From Chionoecetes opilio (Eukaryota > Arthropoda > Malacostraca > Decapoda > Majidae), in the NCBI GenBank assembly GCA_016584305.1, contig JACEEZ010012734.1:392501-456500 (forward strand): a stretch of 64,000 nucleotides of DNA, read 5' to 3'. Below, piece by piece: positions 11,625-35,534 of this stretch. The notes beneath the pieces were generated by a model. The model ran no database searches and had not been told where the DNA came from. It saw only the letters and a list, made by a program, of their open reading frames with translations. Positions within the stretch are counted from its first letter, which is position 1, and every line of letters begins with the position of its first letter. The translations under genes were made by a program, and so were the position numbers.

Positions 11625-11912
11625 ACAATTTTAATGAATAAGCAATATTTTAATAGATATGACCTGTTTAGTATCCTTGTTCACTAGTAAGTTTGGTATA
11701 TTTAGTTACTTTTCGTAATTTTATGGCTAATAACAGACGATTTTTTTTATAGCAAAGGAAAGATGTGGGCGTGTTTAATTTTTTTTTTTTTATGGCTAAC
11801 AACAGACGATTCTATATAGCAAAGGAAAGATCTGGGCGTGTTTCTTATATTTTTTTATGGCTAACAACAGACGATTCTATATAGCAAAGGAAAGATCTGG
11901 GCGTGAAGGGTT
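11625..11912 (-). mobile_element. MITE family C copy with amplified end
   Basis: Shares the body of the TTAA MITE (CTGTTTAGTATCCTTG, GGCTAACAACAGACGA, GATCTGGGCGTG). Its last 55 bases are present three times in tandem (11713-11905). Confidence 0.7.
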
Positions 11913-11935
11913 TAAGAGATAGGACAGATAAGCAG

Positions 11936-24264
<12,329 letters not shown>

Positions 24265-24445
24265 CTGTCACTGTCAGGGAAGGAAGAGGAAGGACATTAA
24301 GATAGAGGTATATATAAAAAATAAATAAATAATAAAAAAATAAAAAATAAATAAAAAAACGCGGGAAAAAAAGTGCGGTTATAAAAGTGGTAAAAAAAGC
24401 GCTGAAAAATAAAATAAAAAAGTACGCTAAAATAAAGTGTTAAAA

Positions 24446-24775
24446 AAAAGTGCGGGGATAAAATAAAGTGCGGCCCCAAAAAGATATGAGCTGGAAAAAG
24501 TTCGGCCCCAAAAAAAGATAAGAGTTGGAAAAAAGTGCGTCCCCCAAAAGATAAGAGCTGAAAAAAAGTGCGTCCCCAAAAAAGATAAGAGCTGAAAAAA
24601 GTGCGTCCCCCAGAAGATAAGAGCTGAAAAAAAGTGCGTCCCCCAAAAAGATAAGAGCTGAAAAAAAGTGCGTCCCCAAAAAGATAAGAGCTGGAAAAAA
24701 GTGCGTCCCCAAAAGATAAGAGCTGAAAAAAGTGCGGCCCAAAAAAGATAAAAGCTTAAAAAAGTGCGTGAAAAA
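24446..24775. repeat. 32-bp minisatellite, about 10 copies
   Basis: The unit contains GTGCGTCCCC and AGATAAGAGCTGAAAA. Length varies in the A-runs. Confidence 0.9.
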
Positions 24776-25016
24776 AAGTGGGCTGTGTGTGACGCGTGCA
24801 TTGTCATCCTCGTCCCTATATTTTCTATTTTTCTTATAAGGTGGCGGGTATACAGTTATATATAAACAGTTAGGTGTACTTATACATATCATCTTCAAGC
24901 TTTCACTCCTTTTCTAATAGTGTGACATCGCGGTTGACACAAATAATGCTACAGGGATCCTTTTTTTTTCTTACGGGATTTCTTTTGAAGGGATTTTCTT
25001 TTTTTCTCTTTGTCGT

Positions 25017-25765
25017 GTTTCCTTCTCCTCCTCCTCATTCTTCTTTATCTCTTTCTCTCTTCCTCATTCTCCTTCTTCTTCTCCTTCTCATTCTTCTTCT
25101 CCTTATCCTTCTCTCCTCCTCATTCTTCTTCTTCTCTTTCTCTCTTCCTCATTCTCCTTCTCATTCTTCTTCTCCTTATCTTCTTCTCCTTCTCATTCTT
25201 CTTTATCTCTTTCTCTCCTCCTCATTCCCCTTCTTCTCCTCCTTCTCATTCTTCTTTATCTCTTTCTCCCTCATTCTCCTTCTTCTTCTCCTTCTCNCTT
25301 CTTCTTCTTCTTCTTCTCCTTATCCTTCTCTCCTCCTCATTCTTTCTCTCTTCCTCATTCTCCTTCTTCTCCTCCTCCTCCTCATTCTTCTTTATCTCTT
25401 TCTCTCTTCCTCATTCTCCTTCTTCTTCTCCTTCTCATTCTTCTTCTCCTTATCCTTCTCTCCTCCTCATTTTTTCTCTTCCTCATTCTCCTTCTTCTTC
25501 TCCTCCTCCTCCTCCTCATTCTTCTTCTCCTTATCCTTCTCTCCTCCTCATTCTTCTTTTTCTCTTTCTCTCTTCCTCACTCTCCTTCTTCTCCTCCTCC
25601 TCCTCATTCTCCTTCTTCTTCTTCTCCTCCTCCTCCTTCTTCTTCTCCTCCTCATTCTTCTTCTTCACCTTATCCTTCTCTCCTCCTCATTCTTCTTATT
25701 CTTCTCTTCTCCTGCTCTACTTCCTCATTCTCCTGCTCTACGTCCTCCTCCTCCTCCTTCCTGTT
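25017..25765. repeat. Pyrimidine-rich tract (CTCCTCATTCTTCTTCTCC)
   Basis: Inverse complement in composition and motif of the purine tract at 22088-24082. Contains the only undetermined base of the window (N at 25297). Confidence 0.9.
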
Positions 25766-26084
25766 TATGAATTCAGTGATAAATCATTGTATTTGATCTT
25801 TCTTCTTTCTTTCTATTCCTGTCCGTGTTTAGGTATTTAGGTGGCGGTGTGTAGGATTGAGATCTATTTTATGATGCCACGTTTTTAAATGTTTTTAGAT
25901 TATTGAGGATGACATATTAGATTCTTGAAGCTTGATACGGCTCTCTCTCTCTTTCTCTCTTTCTCTCTCTTCTTCTCTATCTTCAGTCATCTTCTCTTCT
26001 CTCTCTCTCTCCCTTGTTACTGTTATCTTCTATCTTTATCCTACTGTCTCATCTTATATTTCTCTCTCTCTGACACAACATACA
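25766..26084. other. AT/TC-rich DNA, nothing recognised
   Basis: Short TC runs at 25940-26010. Confidence 0.5.
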
Positions 26085-26165
26085 TAAGAACATAAAAAAA
26101 CATAAGACGATAAGAAAATAAGGAAGCTACAAGAGGCCGCGAGACTACACGTATAGTTCCTGTTA
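26085..26165 (-). mobile_element. LINE 3' end fragment (DERWM family)
   Basis: ATAAGGAAGCTACAAGAGGC and the following 40 bases match the family 3' UTR, reversed. Confidence 0.6.
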
Positions 26166-26599
26166 ACATAAAATACATGGGAGTTTCGTCAACAGAAATA
26201 ATTGTGATAATTTCCACAAAAATCACCAATAAAAACAAACCCAAGCGTTACGACACAAAGCACAGAGCAGAATACAGCCAGTAAATAGGGCATAGTTAGT
26301 AAATAATAGTAATGATAATAATAATAAACAGTAAATAGGCAAAGTAAATAGGGCAAAAGTAAGTAAGGAAATAGTAAATAGGGTAAATATATGCTTTTTA
26401 CTGGCTTTGGCACAGATGAAGGAAGGCGGGACGCATATTCCCCACCTCTATGCGAGTATGTGTAATATATACTCGTCGATGCGTGGGAATGTAGAAGACG
26501 TATAGGAGGGTACGTAGTCGATAGGAGGGACTTATGTCTGTGTATATACTGCCCTGTTGTGCCCCTTCTCTCCCCACAGGTGACAGGAAAGAAAGGGCT
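26166..26599. other. AT-rich DNA, nothing recognised
   Basis: GTAAATAGGG-type short repeats at 26280-26390, otherwise unclassified. Confidence 0.5.
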
Positions 26600-26705
26600 A
26601 CAGAGTGGCAAAAAGGAAATATGTGTCAAGTTCGACCTCGAGCTTCACAGACGACCTACAAAGCGATAATAAGCAGAAAAGGTCACAAGAAGAAGAGGAA
26701 GAAGT
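26600..26705 (+). mobile_element. LINE-like 3' tail, (AAG)n
   Basis: ACCTACAAAGCGATAATAAG then AGAAAAGGTCACAAGAAG, as at 33265. Confidence 0.5.
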
Positions 26706-26749
26706 GGTTTCCGAGTGAAGACGATTAGCTGACTGTTCCAGGAAAAACG

Positions 26750-27190
26750 GGAATATGCAGGCGGGACAGGGAAGGTGGGACAGGAAAGGTGGGACAGGAA
26801 AGGCGGGACAGGAAAGGCGGGAAGGAGCGGACAGGGAAGGGGCGGAAGTGGACAGGAAGCGGACAGGAAGGGCAGGGAAGGCGGGACAGGGAAGGCGGGA
26901 CAGGAAAGGCGGGACAGGGAAGGCGGGACAGGGAAGGCAAGAACGGGACAAGGGAGAACGTACGAGTTTAAAGGGCGTGTAACAGAATACCATAGGAGAA
27001 AGTGGAGGGAAAAAGCACAAGGAAGAGAAAAAGGGGCTAGGAAGATAGTGTATGTGGGTGTGAGGTGGAGGAAGGCGGGAAAAGGTGCAAGGAACAAGGA
27101 AGAATGTGAGAACTAAAGGGCGTATAGCAACATACCATAGGAGAAAGTGGAGGGTTAAAGCAGAGAAAAAGGGGCTAGAGGTAAGTGTGT
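26750..27190. repeat. GGGACAGGAAAGGCG minisatellite and a 130-bp duplication
   Basis: 14-17 base GGGACAGG(G/A)AAGGCG units to 26945. Then AATACCATAGGAGAAAGTGG at 26985 recurs at 27130. Confidence 0.85.
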
Positions 27191-27354
27191 GAAGGAGAGA
27201 GGTCAGAAAGATATGAAGAGAAAATGTATTAGAAGGAGGGAGAGAGAAAGTGGCGGGTAAAACCATAAGGAAGTTTGTTTTTCTTTCTTCTGTCAAATTG
27301 TAATAGATGTCAATAAATAAAATAAAAGAGAAAAAGGGGGTTAGAAGGAAAGGA

Positions 27355-27860
27355 GGGTAAGGGGTCAGGTCAAAGATAGGAGAGATAGAAAGGATAGAAG
27401 AGAGAGGGGCGTAGTCACATCTCCTACAAACCTACAAGAGTTGGAGTACTGCCAACATATCTTACACATATATATATAGGCCGTCATATTTCCTACACCA
27501 AAACCAGTATCCAGCACATTTCCTACACAAGGTAAGGGGTCAGGTCAAAGACAGGAGAGATAGAAAGGATAGAAGAGAGAGGGGTGTAGTCACATCTCCT
27601 ACAAACCTACAAGAGTTGGAGTACTGCAACATATCCTACACATAGGCTGTCATATTTCCTACACAAAAACCAGTATCCAGCACATTTCCTACACAAGGTA
27701 AGGGGTCAGGTCAAAGACAGGAGAGATAGAAAGGATAGAAGAGAGAGGGGCGTAGTCACATCTCCTACACACCTACAAGAGTTGGAGTACTGCCACATAT
27801 CCTACACATAGGCTGTCATATTTCCTACACCAAAACAAGTATCCAGCACATTTCCTACAC
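27355..27860. repeat. 165-bp tandem repeat, three copies
   Basis: Each copy runs from GGTAAGGGGTCAGGTCAAAG through ACATCTCCTACA and TTGGAGTACTGC to CATTTCCTACACAA. Fragments continue to 28300. Confidence 0.9.
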
Positions 27861-28059
27861 AAAACCCTCCTACAAATTTAGCAGTTTTGAGAGTAGTGAC
27901 ATATTTCCTACAAGGATACAGCGTATCTCCTACACCCCCTCAGTGGGGCGCCTCTGTACTCGGCGCTTCTGGGTGTACTCATATATAGGTATGGTCTTTA
28001 TTATGAAGTAGGATAAATGTGGCCAGGAACAGCAAACTATACCTGCGCTGCATTCAACA

Positions 28060-28160
28060 CAGATGCACATATTTACATTACAGATGCACATATTTACATT
28101 ACAGATGCACATATTTACATTACAGATGCACATATTTACATTACAGATGCACATATTTAC
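28060..28160. repeat. 21-bp repeat, five copies
   Basis: The unit is ACAGATGCACATATTTACAT plus T. Confidence 0.95.
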
Positions 28161-28744
28161 ATACTGTCACAGCTCCTACACATAGGCGGTCATATTTCCT
28201 ACACAAAAACAAGTGTCAGGCATATCTCCTACACCTACTGTGTGTAGGAGATATGCTGTATCTCTGTAGGAAATATGTCACTACTCTAAAATCTGGTAAA
28301 TTTGTAGATGTGCTGTGTAGTATACATGGTGTAGGAAGTGTGGCGCGCCCCCAAGAGAGATAAAAGAGGTCAAGGAGAGATATGGAGGTCGGTGGGTCAG
28401 CAGGCGACTTTAATCTATCGCGGCCAGGACACTCAACACATTTAATCACTGCTCTGGTTTCGCTCCCCCCACGAGATGAGGTTGGAGTAATAAAAAAATA
28501 TATAGGTAAGGGGTGCCCTTTATTTGCCCGTACCATTGCCCTTTAACCTCCGTGTGGTGAGGGAGCTAAGACGCCCTTAAATAAATAAAAAAATAAAATA
28601 AAAATAAAAAAAAATATAAAAAATGCGGGAAAAAGTGCCGTAAAAGATACTGCTGTCAAAGAAAAGTGCAGTAAAATAAGTGCAGTGGTTCAAATCCGAC
28701 CTGGTACTATTATATAATTTGTCTTAATTGATTACAAACTGTAC
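28161..28744. other. Non-coding, nothing recognised
   Basis: TTCCTACAC fragments related to the preceding array, then A-rich DNA. Confidence 0.5.
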
Positions 28745-28962
28745 TTAACCCCTTCACGCCCAGATCTTTCCTTTGCTATAAAAAATCATATGTTGCCGAG
28801 CCATACAATTACGAGAAGTAACTGAATATACCAAATTAGTTAATGGAACAGGATACTGAACAGTTCATATCTATAAAATATTGCTTATATTCCTAAAAAC
28901 GTCTAGTGGTACCTAAATTACAATGGAAATTATGTTCTGGAATCTGGGTCTCAAGGGGTTAA
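28745..28962 (+). mobile_element. MITE family C (TTAA ends)
   Basis: TTAACCCCTTCACGCCCAGA to GGGTCTCAAGGGGTTAA. The terminal repeats and TTAA ends suggest a piggyBac-type non-autonomous element. Confidence 0.85.
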
Positions 28963-29157
28963 TGTTACAAGCATGTAAAAATATACTTAAGACTCCCTTT
29001 AAACACCATTTTCGCGCGTTTTCCAGGTAGGTATAACAGAAAACGGAGCTATGCATGAGAAGAGCTAATAGTTCCACATCACGTAAAAAAAAAAAAAAAA
29101 AAAACTGGTAGGACACGCCATGCAAGTGACATGGCTGTATGCATGACTACACACACA

Positions 29158-29460
29158 CTGAACGCACTGCCGTTTCTAGCCGTATGGGGCCCTATGTGAA
29201 AGTTGTTTGTGGGCCCTATTTTGTATAACTATGGTGGGGGGGATTCCAAGCCCTCTAAGGTGGTCCGGGGCATACCTTTAATATTTAAATGCATCAATCT
29301 GGTGCACTTTAAGAGGAAAATAGACTAGATTCTAAAAACTAAGCAAATAATGGCAGCTTAGGGGCCCTTGGTCTATGGCTTCGGGGGCCCTGTGCAGTGT
29401 GCAACCTATATTTAATTGCGTAGCTCACATATAGTTAAAAACGACCCTGTCTGCAGACAA
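29158..29460. mobile_element. Possible DNA-element fragment
   Basis: Starts GCCGTTTCTAGCCGTATGGG. A related start, GCCGTTTCTAGTCCATCGGG, is at 55645. Both run into GGGCCC-rich DNA and end with a GGCCCTG/GACCCTG motif. Weak support. Confidence 0.35.
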
Positions 29461-29503
29461 CAGATACTACAGCGTACAAGTATACACAGAGCCATTAGTC
29501 AGG

Positions 29504-29700
29504 TAGGGGAGAGCGGGGCAGGTTGCATCGAGGGTAGGTTGCATCATTGCCTCTAACTCGCATATTATCACACGTACATCGTCTTACTACTACTACTACT
29601 ACTACTATAAACTACTACTACTACAACTACAACAATAATAATAATAAAACAAGTTAATGCGAGTTAGAGGCAATGATGCAACCTGCCCCGCTCTCCCCTA
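29504..29700. mobile_element. Palindromic MITE with TA ends
   Basis: TAGGGGAGAGCGGGGCAGG on the left is exactly mirrored on the right, and the arms extend through GTTGCATC and GCCTCTAACTCGCAT. TA dinucleotides flank it, so Tc1/mariner-type is likely. Confidence 0.85.
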
Positions 29701-30460
29701 ACGCTGATATGGAGCTGAGATTTCGGTGTCATGGAGGCAGAACAAGTGTGGAATAATGAAGGAAGGAAGCAAGATACACTACATAATAGACACTATAAAA
29801 GTAGATTGATAGAAGATAGATAGTAGATAAAGTTAGGATAGATAGGTAAAGATAGATTAAGTCTTGATCTTGGAAGGAAGGATGTGAAAGTTCAAGGCCG
29901 CGTGCACCAGCCATGACTTGGGATCCGGGAAAGGCCGCCTTGAGATAGGAACAAGGGTGCAACAAGGAGCAAGGAGCAAGGAACAAGGAAGAAATATAAA
30001 TAGAAATAAAAAAATGTAAAAATAAGGAATAAGGGTGAAACAAGGCACAAAGGGCAGGCTTGTTAGGTCAAATCTTGCTTCTATGAGGGGTTAATAGGGG
30101 TATAAGTGATAATTTGATGATACACATAATAGATAAATAGATAAGTAATTGTTATGAAACCCACATCCTCTCTCTCTCTCTAATTTGATATATATATACA
30201 CATAATAGATAAATAGATAAGTAACATATATGAAGGCCACATGCTCTCTCTCTCTCTCTAATAATCGGATGTTGTTATAATAATTGGCTTCCTGTTGATG
30301 TAAAAAACATGAAAACACGCGATTCAACAGAGATTCAAGAAAGAAAAGAAAGAAAGAAAGAAAGAAAGTGTAAGAAAATAAAGATTGTAAGAAAATCAAC
30401 CAAGACAAAAATATCAATGGTTGAAAAGAAATCGAACATTATAACAAAATGGAAGAAATT
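29701..30460. other. Mostly non-coding, one possible exon
   Basis: 29873-29950 on the minus strand has a polypyrimidine plus AG acceptor and a short frame with SWLVHAALNFHILPSK. Elsewhere TAGATAGA-type repeats and AT-rich DNA. Confidence 0.35.
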
Positions 30461-30462
30461 AC

Positions 30463-30463
30463 C

Positions 30464-30520
<57 letters not shown>
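30463..30520. repeat. (CA)n microsatellite
   Basis: About 28 CA units. Confidence 0.95.
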
Positions 30521-30522
<2 letters not shown>

Positions 30523-30719
30523 TACGTAATACCACTAAACACTGAAGTCATTACAGAAAAACAGAACAAAATCGCCTTCTAGCCATAAAATAGGGTATAC
30601 GTAATCCATAATAATTTGATAAAGTTGTTTTTATGTGATCAATATATATATATAAATGAAAAACGAATCACCAAGGATTATTGAATTATGAATAGATCGC
30701 ATGCATAGGCTAACCATCA

Positions 30720-31215
30720 TTACGTAACCATCATAGGCTAATCACATTACTAACTGAATGCGTAAGTTGATAATATTGTGCAAGGTTATCTATTAATCAA
30801 TGTATTCTTAGTAAGGCGCATGACATGACTAGACTGTTATTTTTTGTAAGGTGAAAAATCCTGCCCCCTTGCTGCTTCCTGACTGATATTTGATGCCAGG
30901 AGAAGGGAATACTACACTTCTTCTAAATTTCAGCTGTACTTTATCATAGTTAACCATATTATCAGGTAAACATAGGTTTAATTTTAAGCTGAGACCTTAA
31001 GAAAAGGGAATTTTCGCCTCGTTATAAAAAATACTCTATAGATCTACCCAATCATTACGTAAAATAACTGAATACTTAAAAGCTTGTAATATTTTGCAAG
31101 GTTATTTGATTAATAGCCTCACATGCCACACAGCAGTAGGACATTAGGAGATTTAAGAATAGGACATTAGGACGTTTCTTAGTAAGGCGTAAGACATGAC
31201 TAGATCTACCCACGT
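30720..31215. repeat. Direct duplication bracketing a MITE
   Basis: AATATTGTGCAAGGTTAT and CTTAGTAAGGCGCATGACAT (30765-30830) recur in diverged form at 31085-31205. MITE family B lies between them. Confidence 0.6.
30845..31028. mobile_element. MITE family B, copy 2
   Basis: GTAAGGTGAAAAATCCTG to AATTTTCGCCTCGTTA, opposite in orientation to the copy at 10013. Confidence 0.75.
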
Positions 31216-31437
31216 ACCGGTCAACAAAACAGACGTCCTCTCAATCACGTCAGCAGGAACTTCGGCGGCACACCCTCTTCCTCTGCAGCTTGATTTGACA
31301 CTGAGCCAGCTGCGTAAGCCTGCGTTGTGGTGGGTTCAGGCCTTCCATGAGCTCCGCTGAACTTACCCTAGAGTCAAGTCAATTTTACCCTAAATTCTTA
31401 CGTTTTACCCTAAATAATCGGCTCGACTGTATATTCG

Positions 31438-31439
31438 AT

Positions 31440-31522
<83 letters not shown>

Positions 31523-31574
31523 TATATATATCATATATATAATATATAGATATAATATATATATAATTATATAC

Positions 31575-31607
<33 letters not shown>

Positions 31608-31797
31608 TATACATATATATACTAATATATACATATATATATATATATATACATATATAATATACTATATATATTATATATATATATCATTATATATATA
31701 TATATAATATATATAACATATATATAATACTATATATATATATATATATACTATATATATATATATACTATATATATCTATATATATATATATATAT

Positions 31798-31829
<32 letters not shown>

Positions 31830-31998
31830 ATATATATATATATACATATATATATACATATAATATATATATACATATATTATATATATATATATAATAT
31901 ACTGATATCTATATATATATACATATATAATATTATAATATATATATATATACAATATATATATTATATATAATATATCTATAATATATATAATATAT
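31438..31998. repeat. (AT)n tract with many interruptions
   Basis: 560 bases of AT with irregular single-base breaks. Confidence 0.95.
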
Positions 31999-32521
31999 AT
32001 AAGAAAAAGGAAGAGTGAAAATCCATATTTTTTATTGATAAAAACAAAATAGTAAAGTTAAGCCAGTTTAGTTTGTCTAGTTTTAATATCATTTCCATTA
32101 AATATATATTTCTGGTTTAATAAGAACACACTTTAACAAAATAAGTATTGAGAATAACTGACTAAAGGGTGGTTCACACGGAGGTTTTTTCGGCATTTTG
32201 TCGACAGAGAATTCGGTCTGGGTCTGGGCTGGTGTCATGATCGCAATAGGTTTTTTAAAAAAAATCACACACCGCTCACTCGGTCTTTTATCGACCGACT
32301 TGCCGAGAATTTCGCGCGCCAAATTCAAATAATCGCAGAAGCCAGCACCACCCTCTCCCAAATCACCCCAATTATTGGTATAATTTCGGTATTGGGCACT
32401 AAAAACTAACAAATTTAACTTACATCATCGTGCAGATCTTTTCATCCTTAATTTGAATCCCAATTTCCCCAATTTCCCATGCCAATGGCGATACATATAA
32501 TACCGAAAATTTTCCATTTTA
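31999..32521. other. Unclassified, possible DNA-element fragment
   Basis: GGGTGGTTCACACGGAGG and GTCGACAGAGAATTCGGTC near 32167, with related GTCGAC/GACCGA motifs at 33328-33400. No gene. Confidence 0.4.
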
Positions 32522-33005
32522 GCTACCGTAGATAACAGTTAAGTCGCCAGGACAACTTTTTTTTCTGTTTACAGACGTGTGGTGGCGTTAATACTTACAT
32601 TTCTACATCCATGATTTCAGGAAAGTTAGAAGGTGCTATCTAGAGAGTCTGTGTCATTTTGTGTCTTCATCTGTGTCATAGTATGGCTATAAATGAACAA
32701 ATTACAAAAATATCTACAAAGTGGCTACCAACAATAGAGTCGCCATCTAGTGTTTATTTACTGAGTGTCCTACCGCTGTCGTCGTCGCCCGAAAAAAAAA
32801 TGCGTAGTGAAATTTGAAAGCGTATACACTTGCAGCTACAAAGCATAAAACAACGCTGAAACAGGGTAGATTATACAGTCATGATATAAACTATTGTGTA
32901 TCATCTTCAGTGGCACATAAAAATCAGTAGTGATGCTATAATTTGTAATATAAGGCGCCTGGCGACATGACTGCAGGTGGCGACTTTACTGTTATCTACG
33001 GTAGC
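32522..33005. mobile_element. MITE family A, best copy
   Basis: Perfect ends: GCTACCGTAGATAACAGT on the left and its complement on the right. The body is shorter than copy 1 by about 180 bases. Confidence 0.8.
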
Positions 33006-33264
33006 CATAAACGGTTGTTAGTTTAAATCAGATTATGTTAGGTTAGACGTGGGGTTTGATTTAGTAGATGATATCAAGGAAAAAATGAAACTATCAATAC
33101 TACTTCATAATAGGTAAAGTGCGCGAAAACTTATCTATCGCGCGCCAAATACACACAAGCCAGCTACTAGCCCCCTATAGCCCCTAGCGCGACGTGACCC
33201 CTGACCCTGCTGCCTCATGAGACCCTCACTGCCCCTGGTACAAGAACGTCCCGGAAATCATTGA

Positions 33265-33325
33265 ACACTTGCTGCTACAAAGCGATACTAAAAGCAGAAA
33301 AGGTCACAACAAGAAGAAGAAGATT
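33265..33325 (+). mobile_element. LINE-like (AAG)n tail
   Basis: ACAAAGCGATACTAAAAGC then AAAAGGTCACAACAAGAAG. Confidence 0.5.
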
Positions 33326-34082
33326 TGTCGACCGAAACGTATTGCGTGTGTGAACGTAATCTCCGCACTAGCCCGCAAGAGACCGACTTCTCTGTCGACA
33401 AAAAAAAACAGTGCAGTCTCCATTCTTCATCCACAAGATTTTTATTGGCATACTTTGGTAATTGTGGCAGTTCATCAAATATGTATGCTAAGGATGGAGG
33501 ATTCAGAGTTGATGCAGAACGAGGTAACACAGGTTTACATACTTCATGAATTTTGTCATTGAGTGAATATCTTTTCTGAATCTGGGATACAGCTTCAATC
33601 AAGAAAGACTGACATGACTTATAAAACTGTGAAAGTTCTGCGCTAGTTACTGTTCCCGATTGTTTTAGATCCCTTACTGTTGCTGATGCACTCACTCCTA
33701 GATATACATTCTCAACAGGAATTAAGACACTTGAAAAAAATATGTTGACCAGGACTAAGTAATGAAATATCAGCATTCTTAACAAAGCTCACGTCCATGA
33801 AGTCAGTACAGAAGCTTCGAATGAGTTTGCATGTCTCAGTTTTCAGTGTGAATAAAAAATGGAGCCTCAGACTGGAAGAACGTATTATAACTATTGAACT
33901 TACCCAAGTTGTAATCCAGAAATTCGAGGTAGGCTTGGGTAAGCTTGTTTTTCAAGGCAGTAACAATCATATCATTTACATGTGTTGGGTCACTAAATGT
34001 TAATGGGCCCCAGACATAACTACGTCACGGTTTGTTTACCGCGGTGCATTGTGGAGATAAGTCGGGGTCGCCGCGGGTGACC

Positions 34083-34503
34083 TACGTAGGGAAGAAGACT
34101 ACGACGATGAAAGAATTTCGAGTTGTTTAGTTTGAAATTGATACTCCAGGTGCTATATTACCAAGCCCTGTTCTCGCTGACAAGACTAGAGAAGACCTGA
34201 GATGATGGCTGATGTGCAGAGGCTTCTCAACCAAAAAAACTGAGTCACAGCAGAGCCTCGTCAAGAGGTAAGCAACAAAAAGTGGTAGGGACACCTACCA
34301 CTTGCTTACCTTTTGACGAGGCTCTGCTGTGACTCAGTTTTCCTGGTTGAGAAGCCTCTGCATATCAGCCATCATCTCGATCAGGTCTTCTCTAGTCTTG
34401 TCAGCGAGAACAGAGCTCGGTAATAGGCTAATAGCACCTGGAATATCAATTTCGCGCAAAACAACTCTAAATTCTTCCATCGTCGTAGTCTCCTCTTTGT
34501 AGG
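34083..34503. repeat. 200-bp inverted repeat (hairpin)
   Basis: Arms 34083-34286 and 34299-34503 are about 90% complementary with a loop of roughly 12 bases. The right arm on the minus strand holds an intact 48-codon frame (34480-34334, starts MEEFRVVLREIDIPGA). The left-arm copy is broken by stops. Both arms end in a donor-like GGTAAGCAA. Confidence 0.85.
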
Positions 34504-34764
34504 ATGTACATATTCATGGTTATGATAGTATTTATGTTCGTTCTTTATAATTGAGTTCCTTTTGTTGTCTTTCCTCAGAATAAGTAGTAAGGTATACATC
34601 ATGGTTTAAGTGTTACTTGACAGTTGTTTATGCAACTTGTTTATGGAGTTATCAGATAAATGAAAGCAAAAATTGGTGCCGTGGTTATGCAACTTGTTTT
34701 TGGATGGAGTAATCAGATAAATGAACGCAAAAATTGGTGATGTTTGTGTAGAGATAAGTATAGA

Positions 34765-35278
34765 AAATACTTAATGGAAGCTCAATACTATAGTGTTTGC
34801 AGATGACACTGTAGAATACTACTAGCAGAGTTAAAAAGGTTTTCAAAAATTGGTAAATGAATGCAGTACTGTTTGTGTGAGGAGGAAACTGAAAGTTAAT
34901 GTGGCTAAAAGTAAAGTGCTAGTGTTTTGGTAGAAACCAAAGAGTGAAGTTATTGAGTTTGAAGATCAATATAGAATGAGAATTGAGAGCCAGAAGCAAT
35001 GTAAAATAATGATGAATGGACAGTTAATGGCTCTATGATGTGCAAGTATGGAGGCACGGAAGGGGAGATAAGAGAGAGAGCCCTGCCTACAAGGAAGGAA
35101 AGTAGTGGGATCCTAGGGGCGCGTGATGAGAGGACAGTGAGTAAGGAAGGCGCTTAGGGATAGCATACTAGTGCCGACAGTAACATATGCAAGTCAGACC
35201 TGGACGTGGAATATATGTCGGAGGCCTAATTAAGATTCAAGCAGTTGAAATGAGTTACTTACGAGGTGTCTGTGATGG
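34765..35278 (+). pseudogene. LINE reverse-transcriptase fragment
   Basis: Encodes the FADD catalytic box (FADDTVEYY), FQKLVNECSTVCVRRKLK, NVAKSKVLVF, then LRDSILVPTVTYASQTWTWN and AVEMSYLRGVC. These are late reverse-transcriptase and thumb motifs of non-LTR elements. Several stops and frame changes make it inactive. It sits inside the P-element derivative and abuts the THAP frame. Confidence 0.8.
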
Positions 35279-35419
35279 AGTCCACAGATTGTCGTTTCTT
35301 ATCAGCTTTATCCAATTTATCTTTCTATTCTCAGCTTTTAAAAGTTGGTACAACCGTAAAGAAGGAGTTCGTCTACTTATTGCAACACAATATGGAACAC
35401 AACAGTTTGCAGGAGGCAT
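35275..35419 (-). pseudogene. THAP-domain start of a P-type transposase
   Basis: ATG at 35419. MPPANCCVPYC gives the paired cysteines, then TPSLRLYQL, NWIKLIRNDNLWTPS. This is the first half of the THAP zinc finger (C2CH); the distal C-x2-H half is lost at the LINE junction. In P-like transposons this domain binds the element's own ends. Confidence 0.75.
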
Positions 35420-35534
35420 ATTTAAGGACACAGCGTTGTCTTTCTTCACTGGATAGCGCCCGCCCGCTCTCCCTCATGCGACTTAGCGACTTATCCCCAC
35501 AATGCACCGCGGTAAACAAACTGTGACGTAGTTA

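Noticed and set aside
26598..27296. 232-codon Pro/Leu/Ser frame (minus)
   Set aside because: Arises from the GGGACAGGAAAGGCG minisatellite.
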